Positions 1 through 7,216 of a DNA stretch of 9,397 bases are shown here, piece after piece. A model generated the notes under the pieces. That model was not told the origin of the DNA. It searched no databases and saw only the letters and a list, made by a program, of their open reading frames with translations. The stretch is taken from positions 1 through 9,397 of the forward strand of contig PIVH01000042.1 of the NCBI GenBank assembly GCA_003354225.1. The letters are read 5' to 3'. Numbering within the stretch: the first letter of the stretch is position 1; each line of letters starts with the position of its first letter. The position numbers and the translations under genes are program-made. The stretch is from Globobulimina sp. Its lineage: Eukaryota; Foraminifera; Rotaliida.

Positions 1-1442
1 AATCTTGTGTACTGAGCACATCCAAATAATCTTTCTCTAAAAAGCCCAAATCCTCTCTAGCTTCCGCTAATTCTCCTTCTTCCATACCGTGACCGATCAA
101 GTGGTGAACAAAAGCTCTTTGTGAATATAATAAGTCATATTTCTTTGTAGTTCTCTCCGATAGCACTCTCGAAAAAGCAGTATTATTTCCAACCATTGCC
201 ACTATTTTATCGCCAGTCATAATATCAGCACTTTTCAATGATATCAATGGACATTCAATATATTTGACAGATGGCTTATTAGTCGCACTCCAGTCAACAA
301 ACTTAAATTTCACATTGTTTCTCATAAAACGCATACTTTGGTTCACATTCATCATATCCGCATTGATATTGCTTCCTTTATAAAACAATGCCATTGACAT
401 AAATTTATCCTCTTCAACATCATAGCAATCATTTACAGCGCCAAATCGTTGGAAAAAATGCTTATAATTTAAACACTGATCAGTTAGTGCTTGGATATTA
501 TTTTTGAAATTGGCATTTCTTTTATTTCTTTTGTTGATAATCGGAGACAATGACGAAGATAGAAAATGTAATCGAGGAAAAGGAACCATGTCTCTCGCAA
601 AAATGTTCATATCTTCGCCCAAAGCAAATCTGTATTTGGCAGTAATGGTTGATATCAAAGTGCTGCACAAAGCATTATAATGTTTATATTTTGGTGCTTT
701 TATATCCAACATTTGCCTGCAAATCTCATCCAATTTCCAATTATCCAAAATTATGGATATTTCGAGGTGGTCCAATAACCAATGAAAGCATAGTAAGGTG
801 TTATATATTTGAATGATGCTTGTTAGCTTTCTGTCGTCGGGAAACACACAATTCCCAAATTTGCACTTTCTGCGATAATCCACAGCGATCCGCTCCATCA
901 CTAAGGCTCCGGTCCCGGCTCCGCTGCCACCACAGACACTGTGGTTTATTATAAAGCCTTGGATATTTGCACATTCTTCCACCATTAAACGCAATCTGTC
1001 ATTAAATGTGTCAATGAAACACTTACCGGCTGGATGCATATAAATTATATAAAGAGTAAATAAAAGAATTAAATTAAAGAATGTATGAAACAAAACTTGT
1101 GTAATGACCAGCAGCAAAATTATTGCTTACATCTGCTTTGCCGGATATACACATTGAATCTCGCAAAACATTGTTGTAGCGATACAAGGTTTTAGTCATA
1201 TTAATTGAGTATGGATCCAAGTCAAAGAATAAAGCTCTTGCATAGTATTTTCCTTTGGATGTTTCTTGAAATGATACTGATATACTCTCTCCATATTTTG
1301 TTTTACATTCTGCAGAACCACTGGCCGATATTCCTTGTTCCACACAAAGGTGTTCCAATGTTGCTTGGCCTAAATTGACACCACATCCACCAACATTTAC
1401 TGTCACTATTTCACGATTGCGACCTGAGGTTTTGTTTGACAT
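1..1442 (-). CDS. Divergent alpha-tubulin, two exons, C-terminus beyond the left edge
   Basis: Alpha-tubulin pairs with beta-tubulin to form the microtubule subunit. Exon 1 is 1442-1097 and exon 2 is 1029-1, joined in phase at a threonine codon (residue 116), giving about 458 visible residues against about 450 for the family. The order matches alpha-tubulin throughout: REIVTVNVG near the N-terminus, FQETSKGKY, FFDLDP, GKADVSNNFAAGHYT, CGGSGAGTG (normal signature GGGTGSG), MVPFPRLHF, FVDW, QRAFVHH and GMEEGELAEAREDL. The long loop before FQETSKG and the AREDL..LEKDY ending mark it as alpha rather than beta. Oddities are an extension of about eight residues before the usual start, changes in the nucleotide-contact segment (VGGCGVNLGQ where VGQAGCQIGN is usual), and isoleucine at residue 258 where the conserved catalytic glutamate (Glu254) belongs. 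The acidic tail is not visible. It is transcribed divergently from the secreted orphan gene. Confidence 0.95.
1030..1096 (-). other. Intron of the alpha-tubulin gene (67 bases)
   Basis: Read on the minus strand the intron starts GTTTTG after GGHYT-coding sequence and ends ATCCAG before CCGGTAAG. Removing it restores the conserved alpha-tubulin run GHYT-T-GK with no frame change. Without splicing the exon 1 frame runs into a stop after 122 residues. The same intron is present, slightly longer, in the partial tubulin copy at 3263-3499. Confidence 0.88.
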
Positions 1443-1631
1443 GGAATGTTACTGAGGTTTTTTTTTCAACGCACAGATAAACGGTATAGTGTCAGTTATT
1501 GCAGCGGCACTCAATGCAGCTGCATTCTCCTAATTACGTCAATTCGCAAGAAAGTTAAATCGCCGATTTCATCATTTAAATCGCCGAAATTTAAATCGCC
1601 GCAAGACATTTAAACCCATCATTTGACGAAC
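1443..1631. promoter_or_regulatory. Divergent promoter region between tubulin and the secreted orphan gene
   Basis: Only 189 bases separate the tubulin ATG (minus) from the orphan ATG (plus), so both 5' UTRs and any core promoters must lie here. Visible elements are a perfect 14-base palindrome AATGCAGCTGCATT at 1513-1526 centred on an E-box-like CAGCTG, a TTACGTCA resembling a CRE half-variant near 1533-1540, and three TAAATCGCCG repeats. No clear TATA box is seen. Regulatory function is inferred from position. Confidence 0.5.
1556..1601 (+). repeat. Three direct copies of TAAATCGCCG
   Basis: The exact 10-mer TAAATCGCCG occurs at 1556-1565, 1577-1586 and 1592-1601, all in the same orientation, 31 to 76 bases upstream of the orphan gene ATG. 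The GC-rich core stands out against AT-rich surroundings. A repeated transcription factor site is the simplest reading, but no known factor is assigned. Confidence 0.7.
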
Positions 1632-3110
1632 ATGGTAGTAAAAGTAGCATTTGTGGTATCAATAATATTCTTATTTAAAACACAAGCACTGGTCACAGAA
1701 ATAGAAGATGTTACCAGTTTATTCCCAGCAGCTCAAGATGCAGTATCTATTTCAAAAGAGACATTTCAACATATTTTCGAAAAGTATAATGTTTCATTAG
1801 TGCATGGTACAAAAGCAAACACATTGTTACCATTGCTTAGCAGAACAAATTATGAAATGTTAAATGTATTGGATTTATTACAACTGGGTGTTGCCCCAAT
1901 GGTCGGTGAATTAAATGACGGAATACGTTACGATGCTGGTATCAATTTAAAACAATTAGATTTTGTGTCACCATCTGAACAAATGGGATTAGATTATTGG
2001 GATTATGCACGTTCAAATTATGGTATTTGGGCTCAAAGTCACTTAAATAAAGATAGTCAGCTAATTAATACAAGAATATTAAAACTCAAATTGCAAAAGA
2101 TTTGTGATGATATAATTGATGATGATCTAGCTCGAAAAGATGATTTGTTTATAAAATTAAGCATTGCTGTTATTAGACTTGAATTATTTGATATTGATGC
2201 ATTAACATCGGATGGTGCACTCGTTGAAAAAATACAAAAGGCACAGAGAGCGTGTTTAGAATTCATTGGTGCATTTATGAAACGTTTGAGACGTGCAATA
2301 TCAATATGTGATGATTCAGATTTCCAATTACAAGAAGATCGAGTTGTAAACAAAGTTGTTACCGACAAAATTGTAGCATTATTTCAACAAAAGCTTGATG
2401 TAAATCGATTTAGCAACGTAAGTGATTGTAATTTTGATAAAGTTGGAATTAGCGGTAGGAGCAATGGGCACATTAATGACTGGCTGGAGATCATGGCACA
2501 CACTGCACGCAATAGTGCTAGAGGAGGAGATTCCAATCAACAGCAAGAATTTATTCATTTTCATTTGTTAGACACCTTCAAAAGTCCCGCTGCTAATAAA
2601 CATTTGGCTGAATTACCATATACACTGCAGTTAAATGTATGTGAATTTACGATTATGCTGAAGCAATATCCATATATTGTGTTACATTATAAGTATGATC
2701 ACAAAAGAAACCCCATTGACAATATAAGTCGTCATTGGAGAAAGTTATTAGAAAATACATTAGAATTTGAGAGCGAGAGATATGAATTATTACAAAAAGT
2801 AATAATAAGTGAACCTGTTCCTTTGGCAGATTATGAAAAAGAGTTTCTTGTTAATAATGATATTCCAATGGTTGTTGGTATGACAAATCCATTGCCAGTG
2901 GAAGAAAGGAATCATATCAAATTTGGTAAAACTGAGGAGGTTGCTGCTAAATGTATTGATGTTATTGTTGTTGAAAAGAGCAATTTGAAAGCGGTTCAAA
3001 CGTACATTGATAAACATTTTGGATATGATGGAACTTTGAAAATATTAACGTTTGGAAAAGATATACCAAACAATAGCAACCCACACATTACAATGCTCCA
3101 TCAATACTGA
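1632..3110 (+). CDS. Secreted or lumenal orphan protein, 492 residues
   Basis: I do not recognise the family. The frame is open for 492 codons from the ATG at 1632; an upstream TTG at 1623 is not a credible eukaryotic start. Residues 1-20 (MVVKVAFVVSIIFLFKTQA) form a clear signal peptide with a likely cut after TQA, so the product should enter the secretory pathway. Two N-glycosylation sequons, NVSL and NVSD, are visible. No other strong membrane segment is seen. The middle is rich in charged amphipathic helices (for example KLKLQKICDDIIDDDLARK and KAQRACLEFIGAFMKRLRR). Cysteines are few. The C-terminal third is mixed, ending near GTLKILTFGKDIPNNSNPH. No catalytic motif could be identified. 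It appears intronless and is followed by a poly(A) signal 28 bases after the stop. Confidence 0.8.
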   Translation: MVVKVAFVVSIIFLFKTQALVTEIEDVTSLFPAAQDAVSISKETFQHIFEKYNVSLVHGTKANTLLPLLSRTNYEMLNVLDLLQLGVAPMVGELNDGIRYDAGINLKQLDFVSPSEQMGLDYWDYARSNYGIWAQSHLNKDSQLINTRILKLKLQKICDDIIDDDLARKDDLFIKLSIAVIRLELFDIDALTSDGALVEKIQKAQRACLEFIGAFMKRLRRAISICDDSDFQLQEDRVVNKVVTDKIVALFQQKLDVNRFSNVSDCNFDKVGISGRSNGHINDWLEIMAHTARNSARGGDSNQQQEFIHFHLLDTFKSPAANKHLAELPYTLQLNVCEFTIMLKQYPYIVLHYKYDHKRNPIDNISRHWRKLLENTLEFESERYELLQKVIISEPVPLADYEKEFLVNNDIPMVVGMTNPLPVEERNHIKFGKTEEVAAKCIDVIVVEKSNLKAVQTYIDKHFGYDGTLKILTFGKDIPNNSNPHITMLHQY

Positions 3111-3137
3111 CAGTATGATCCATTACTTTCAGCCGGA

Positions 3138-3143
3138 AATAAA
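3138..3143 (+). terminator. AATAAA polyadenylation signal of the secreted orphan gene
   Basis: A canonical AATAAA lies 28 bases after the TGA stop at 3108-3110, followed by AT- and T-rich sequence. This supports a eukaryotic 3' end here and bounds the orphan transcript before the tubulin copy begins. Confidence 0.55.
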
Positions 3144-3262
3144 GCAATCAAATATTGTTTGTTTGATATTGATTAAAATTTTGTTTTCTGATTTAATTTA
3201 AATTTTGACTTTTGTTTGACAAAAAAACTCAAAGCACAAAAGGCAGGTTTTTCCTGAGTAAT

Positions 3263-3499
3263 ACCAAGGTTACGGCCCCTGCTCCGCTGCCACCACAGAT
3301 ACTGTGGTTTACTGTAAAGCCTTGGATATTTGCACATTCTTCCACCATTAAACGCAATCTGTCATTAAATGTGTCAATGTAACACTTACCGGCTGGAATG
3401 CCGCTGGATGCATATAAATTATATAAAGTGTACGTTTACAGACAACAAATAAAAGAAAGAATGTATGAAACAAAACTTGAGTAATGACCAGCAGCAAAA
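3263..3499 (-). pseudogene. Partial duplicate of the alpha-tubulin gene (exon 1 end, intron, exon 2 start)
   Basis: This stretch matches 900-1118 of the tubulin gene in the same orientation. The segment 3281-3396 differs from 918-1033 at only 4 of 116 positions. It codes for the last few residues of exon 1 (FAAGHYS), the intron, then GKCYIDTFNDRLRLMVEE and on to CGGSGAG, after which similarity stops. The intron is retained, with an 11-base insertion that creates a second CCAG acceptor, so the copy came from DNA rather than mRNA. It has no tubulin start and no remaining C-terminal three quarters, so it cannot make tubulin. Whether it is transcribed is unknown. Confidence 0.9.
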
Positions 3500-3578
3500 G
3501 AGCATCCGGTTTTCAGCGTCAGATTTTTATTGTTTCTGAGAAACGAAGGCAAACCTATATTATTTTTACCTTTATCAG

Positions 3579-4118
3579 TCACCAGAAACTGTTTGCTTAC
3601 ACCTTACTGGTTTGGGAGCCTACGGAAAAGACACATTGTTGGTGACGACAGATGAGGAGGAAAATAAATTGTTGCAGTACGAAATGCGGCGTTCAACAAA
3701 TAATGAGAATGTAATGAATGTTATGCGCGTGAAAGGAAACGATGCGTTTGGCGATATGTACAATGATGTGACAGGAACCAATGTTGAATATATAAATATG
3801 ATGCTGTCATTGTTAGGAAAAGAAAGAAAAGATATGGATGTGTTGGCGGTTGGGCAGGAATTTGGAACTTGTTTGCTTCAAACGTCAGTGTTGCAAGCTT
3901 TGCGTTTCAGCAATGCAGTGTATTGGGAATATATTAATGCAACAGATATGCATGGAAAGAGTGACATTGTTAATGACGCAGTGTTGAAGGAGTTAGAATT
4001 TATTGTGGGGAACGCTCGAGAAATTGAGAAAAGTACATTTTATGTTGAAGATGTTGAATGGAAAAGAGACGTTGTTCAACGTGGCTTTGTTTTGTTTGCT
4101 TCATTGTTTAAACGGTGA
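3579..4118 (+). CDS. Orphan reading frame, 5' end unresolved
   Basis: I do not recognise this protein. The frame is open from 3540 to the TGA at 4116-4118 but has no ATG before 3684 (MRRSTNNENV), which would give 144 residues. The TTG at 3612 is not a likely eukaryotic start. A strong pyrimidine-rich acceptor (TTTTTACCTTTATCAG, ending at 3578) suggests this is an internal exon starting at 3579, but I could not place a matching first exon. The product is hydrophilic and acidic at the start (TTDEEENKLLQYEMRR), with a more hydrophobic middle (MDVLAVGQEFGTCLLQTSVL) and a basic end. Base use is noticeably richer in G and T than neighbouring genes. Its stop overlaps the next ATG by one base (TGATG), so the two may belong to one gene. 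Confidence 0.5.
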   Translation, partial: SPETVCLHLTGLGAYGKDTLLVTTDEEENKLLQYEMRRSTNNENVMNVMRVKGNDAFGDMYNDVTGTNVEYINMMLSLLGKERKDMDVLAVGQEFGTCLLQTSVLQALRFSNAVYWEYINATDMHGKSDIVNDAVLKELEFIVGNAREIEKSTFYVEDVEWKRDVVQRGFVLFASLFKR

Positions 4119-5134
4119 TGTCATTGTTAAACGTGACTAATTGGAACGTAAAATTCAATCGGGAAATATTGACCGCAGCAACTGTTTCTCGGAAATGTCA
4201 AATGTCGACTTCAGTGTTTTTACTGCCTGTACTGATGTACATGCATGCTAATGATTTGAATGGCAATCGCTGCCACTACAATAGAGAAATAAACTTCTAT
4301 AATACTGTGGAAGCAGCAGGATGTTGGCTATTTCATGAGCCAATAACTGATTTGTTCACATGTATTAGAATCTGCATTGCATTGTATTTGTTGGTGATTG
4401 TAATCTGTTCTTTCATGTATTCATCATCTAATCATAAATACAATTCATATTGGTTCGGTATATACGCAGAATGGGTCCTATTAATCAATGCGTTCGCTGC
4501 GTTATTATCCTCCTATATCACATGTATTATATGGTATAAATATAAATATAAATATCCGCAACAAGCAATGAGTAAACATAACAACGGCAGCTATTCCATT
4601 GCCAACGATTCAGAAGACATTGAATTGGAACTAAAACAACATTTAGGTATAAACTTGCATTCTGATACAGATATAGTTGAGACAATGGACGATGACAACG
4701 ATGATGACATCGACGAAGCACAATTTATGATTAAACAAAGAAATAAATTGAATATTATGAAATTAGATAATATCTCCTATGGTTTAGGGTCATTGCATAA
4801 TTTGTATAACATGGTATTACATATTGGGCTCTCCGCATGTTGTATGTCTTCCATTTCTTACTGGTTTATGGTTGATTACAGTTTGGAGAATATCAACGAT
4901 GACATTGATTGGATTGTTACTATTTTGAATATACAATATTATATTTTTATTGTTGCTATATTATTATTTCAATATTTTGTCACCTTTACGCAGTTGACTT
5001 ATTTTAATGGCACTTTGCAAATATTAACATTTGACGCAGTGTTTTCTCTTTTTATCGTATTGTTTGATATCATACAAAAAGAACCAAGGTCAGCTCAAAA
5101 TAGTTTACACATTTCAGCAGATATTAAGATATAA
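4118..5134 (+). CDS. Five-pass membrane protein of unknown function, 338 residues
   Basis: The family is not recognised. The start is the ATG at 4118; the GTG one codon before it is not a plausible start. Hydrophobic segments fall near residues 79-101, 113-139, 229-252, 265-287 and 300-319, and a weaker one near 31-43 could act as a signal. Between the second and third segments is a hydrophilic loop of about 90 residues containing a strongly acidic patch (ETMDDDNDDDIDEA, near 188-201). Just after the second segment a short TAAATA tandem (about 4535-4555) encodes YKYKYKY. No transporter, receptor or channel signature is clear. The gene may begin further upstream if it joins the preceding orphan frame. 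A long inverted repeat starts 13 bases after its stop. Confidence 0.65.
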   Translation: MSLLNVTNWNVKFNREILTAATVSRKCQMSTSVFLLPVLMYMHANDLNGNRCHYNREINFYNTVEAAGCWLFHEPITDLFTCIRICIALYLLVIVICSFMYSSSNHKYNSYWFGIYAEWVLLINAFAALLSSYITCIIWYKYKYKYPQQAMSKHNNGSYSIANDSEDIELELKQHLGINLHSDTDIVETMDDDNDDDIDEAQFMIKQRNKLNIMKLDNISYGLGSLHNLYNMVLHIGLSACCMSSISYWFMVDYSLENINDDIDWIVTILNIQYYIFIVAILLFQYFVTFTQLTYFNGTLQILTFDAVFSLFIVLFDIIQKEPRSAQNSLHISADIKI

Positions 5135-5147
5135 TCCAAATACTGTC

Positions 5148-5203
5148 CATTTTCTGCATTCTATCATTCTGTGACATAGAACTTTTGTAGAATCCAGAAA
5201 ATG
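5148..5203. repeat. Inverted repeat able to form a 15-pair hairpin
   Basis: The arm CATTTTCTGCATTCTA at 5148-5163 is the reverse complement of TAGAATCCAGAAAATG at 5188-5203 except for one central mismatch, with a 24-base loop. It lies in the 140-base gap between the membrane protein stop and the PhoD-like start, so it would sit in a 3' UTR or 5' UTR. A role in RNA stability, 3' end formation or a relic of a small inverted-repeat element are all possible; none is shown. Confidence 0.6.
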
Positions 5204-5274
5204 TGGATTGTATCAATTGAAATGTCAGTAAAATCTGTAAATTATTTTGGATATGTTCTGCAAGGATAACGTTT

Positions 5275-7024
5275 ATGGGCATACGCACAGAAAATGACAA
5301 CTTTGACTTTGAATTATTAGCGCTGATATTTATATTTATGAGTGTTCATTTTGGCATTCATTTATTTTTAACATTTGTGAAAAATACATTTTTGATCCAA
5401 TATATTAAGTTATTAAAATATGTGGAAATATTTAACAATAAAAAGTATAGATATTACAATCCAGATATCACACTCAATGACATTATGGATCCATTCGATT
5501 TCGAGCTCTTAGTTGGCGAAGATTTTATAAATGACATAATTATTGAAAAAAAAGCACAGGACAACAATATCGATGATAATATCAATAATTACGAATCGGA
5601 AGGAAGCGACATTGGTTATTCAAGTCATGATTTTCACCGCAAAGACAAACTAAAAAATAACATGAATAAAAAACAAATCATCACAAACATTCTAAAAAAG
5701 AAATGGAAGTCAATAAAATTAAAACAATATCAATATTCAACCATGACAACAGTCGAAAATAATGGCATATCATTTGACGGAGACACCGCAAATAACGCAA
5801 TTAAAATTGTGTTTGGCAGCAATATGCATCAACGCTTTAATGACATGCCAGCGGTGCGAGCATTGACCAGTTATAACCCGCATATTGTCATGTTTCTGGG
5901 CAATAATATTTATGTGGATGAGGCACCGAGAAAATGCGGATTATTAAAGACAATCATCGACGGTATGTAGGTAACGTATAACATATATTTTCTATCATAT
6001 ATACACGTACGCAGATGATACAACATTCGGACATTCCATGAATGCAATGTTCAATTTTTGGAAACTGGACGATATAAAATTGGATCCTTCCACAGAGTAT
6101 CAACGCTTATTGAAGCATAAAGACTTTATTCTGTGCAATCCCGATGATTCATTACCAATTGTTTTAGGTACGTGGAGCAAGCATGATTATGGCGGTCAAA
6201 ACAAAAACGCTGAATACGAAAATAAATACCATTCTAAATCAGCATTCCTATCGTTTTTAGATCGCATTGATTTAAAACATGAGCTGACGAATTATATTGA
6301 CACTATGAAAGCGTCCACTTATCGCGGGATATATTACCACTATGACTATCATTACGTATTTGAGCATGACGATGATATCATTGATGAGCAGGATAAGCAC
6401 ATATTTATTCGCTTTGTAATGTTGGATTTGAAGTTTCATCGCAAAGAGGAAGATATGTTTGGTGTGGATCAATGGATTTGGATCAATAAATTGTTGCAGA
6501 ATACAAAAGAGAGGAAAGATAAACCGGATTGGCACATATTTGCATTCGGTACGCCTTGCTTTGTGGAGAAATTCAATTTAAATGAAAATATGCAATCAGC
6601 AGCAACCTATGTCGCAGGAGATGGTTGTAAGCAGTTTAAATTACCAAATATATTGTCGCCGATTCCGATGTCGGATTACAATGAATGGGATATATTGTCA
6701 AAAAGGAAATTGTTAATGTTAATTAACGAGATTGGCATTGCGAATCGCACGATATTTGTAAGTGGAAATATGAATTATTCGCAGGTGTTGCAAGAGAATG
6801 AATATAAAATCTATGAGTTTGTTAGTTCGTCGTTGACGCATTCAATACCATCCTGTATACCAAACGATTATTATATTAAAAATAAATATGAGTTTAACAC
6901 GGCACAAACTGATGTGTGCAATGTTAATGGTTATGGATATCTCGAAATTGATAAAAATGGTTGGAAGTTTTGTATAAATGATGCTAAAGGAAATGTTCAT
7001 ATTCCTCTATCAAAAAGATTTTAA
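5275..7024 (+). CDS. Membrane-anchored PhoD-like metallophosphatase homologue, probably inactive, 565 residues
   Basis: Exon 1 is 5275-5962 and exon 2 is 6015-7024. The frame is open back to 5221 without an earlier ATG, so 5275 is the likely start. A hydrophobic segment near residues 13-35 suggests a membrane anchor, followed by an acidic then lysine-rich linker to about 170. The PhoD-type phosphoesterase domain follows: IVFGSNMHQ (178-186), FLGNNIYVD (207-215), LGTWSKHDYGG (280-290), RGIYYHY, MLDLKFH (365-371), GVDQWIWINKLL (379-390), NEWD, VSGNMNYS (478-485), SSSLTHS (501-507). Active family members hydrolyse phosphate esters using metals held by FGSC, GDN, WDDHD and GDRH motifs. Here these read FGSN, GNN, WSKHD and GNMN, so most ligands are lost while the surrounding fold motifs remain. 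The sequence therefore suggests a pseudoenzyme, with structure kept under selection. Confidence 0.85.
5963..6014 (+). other. Intron of the PhoD-like gene (52 bases)
   Basis: The intron starts GTATGTAG and ends TACGCAG. Splicing joins G|AT to make an aspartate codon and continues the PhoD domain in frame (IIDDDTTFGHSMNAMF). Unspliced, the first exon meets TAG two codons later. Confidence 0.88.
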
Positions 7025-7216
7025 TTTTGTTTTTTTTTGTATTTCTTTTTTCTTAAATTGTTTGTTTCTTTTCTTTTGCTTATTTGTATTTTTTTTCTCA
7101 TTGTCAATGAATGAATGCATAATTATGTGTGTACAATTTAACTTTACTTGAAAGGTTTTCACAGATATCATTTAACTTTCTTAGGATCGAGAAACGTTTT
7201 CCATTTTTATTCTGAA
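7025..7216 (+). other. Intergenic region between the PhoD-like and P450 genes
   Basis: The first 75 bases after the PhoD-like stop are dense T tracts separated by single other bases, as expected of an AT-rich 3' UTR. No AATAAA is present. The rest must hold the P450 promoter and 5' UTR. The P450 frame is open back to about 7148 but without an ATG. No other gene is visible. Confidence 0.5.

Noticed and set aside
2057-3017. Minus-strand open frames opposite the secreted orphan gene, and similar ones at 4527-4721 and 6272-6535
   Set aside because: They are antisense to longer frames with a signal peptide, membrane segments or PhoD motifs, and show no domain of their own.
3031-5035. Shared GTL-ILTF coding segment in the secreted orphan (near 3031) and the membrane protein (near 5010)
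   Set aside because: Only about eight residues agree and the surrounding sequence does not; probably chance in AT-rich coding DNA.
5134-5274. Membrane protein and PhoD-like gene as one spliced gene
   Set aside because: A stop in the PhoD-like frame at 5218-5220 and no good donor-acceptor pair of the local size range joins the two frames; kept as separate genes.
7025-7100. T-rich tract as a bacterial intrinsic terminator
   Set aside because: There is no GC-rich stem before it and the context is eukaryotic; it reads as ordinary AT-rich 3' UTR.
1623-7150. TTG or GTG starts at 1623, 3612, 4115 and 7148
   Set aside because: These need bacterial start rules. Introns, tubulin and an AATAAA signal show a eukaryote, so starts were moved to ATG (1632, 4118, 7217) or left open (3579).
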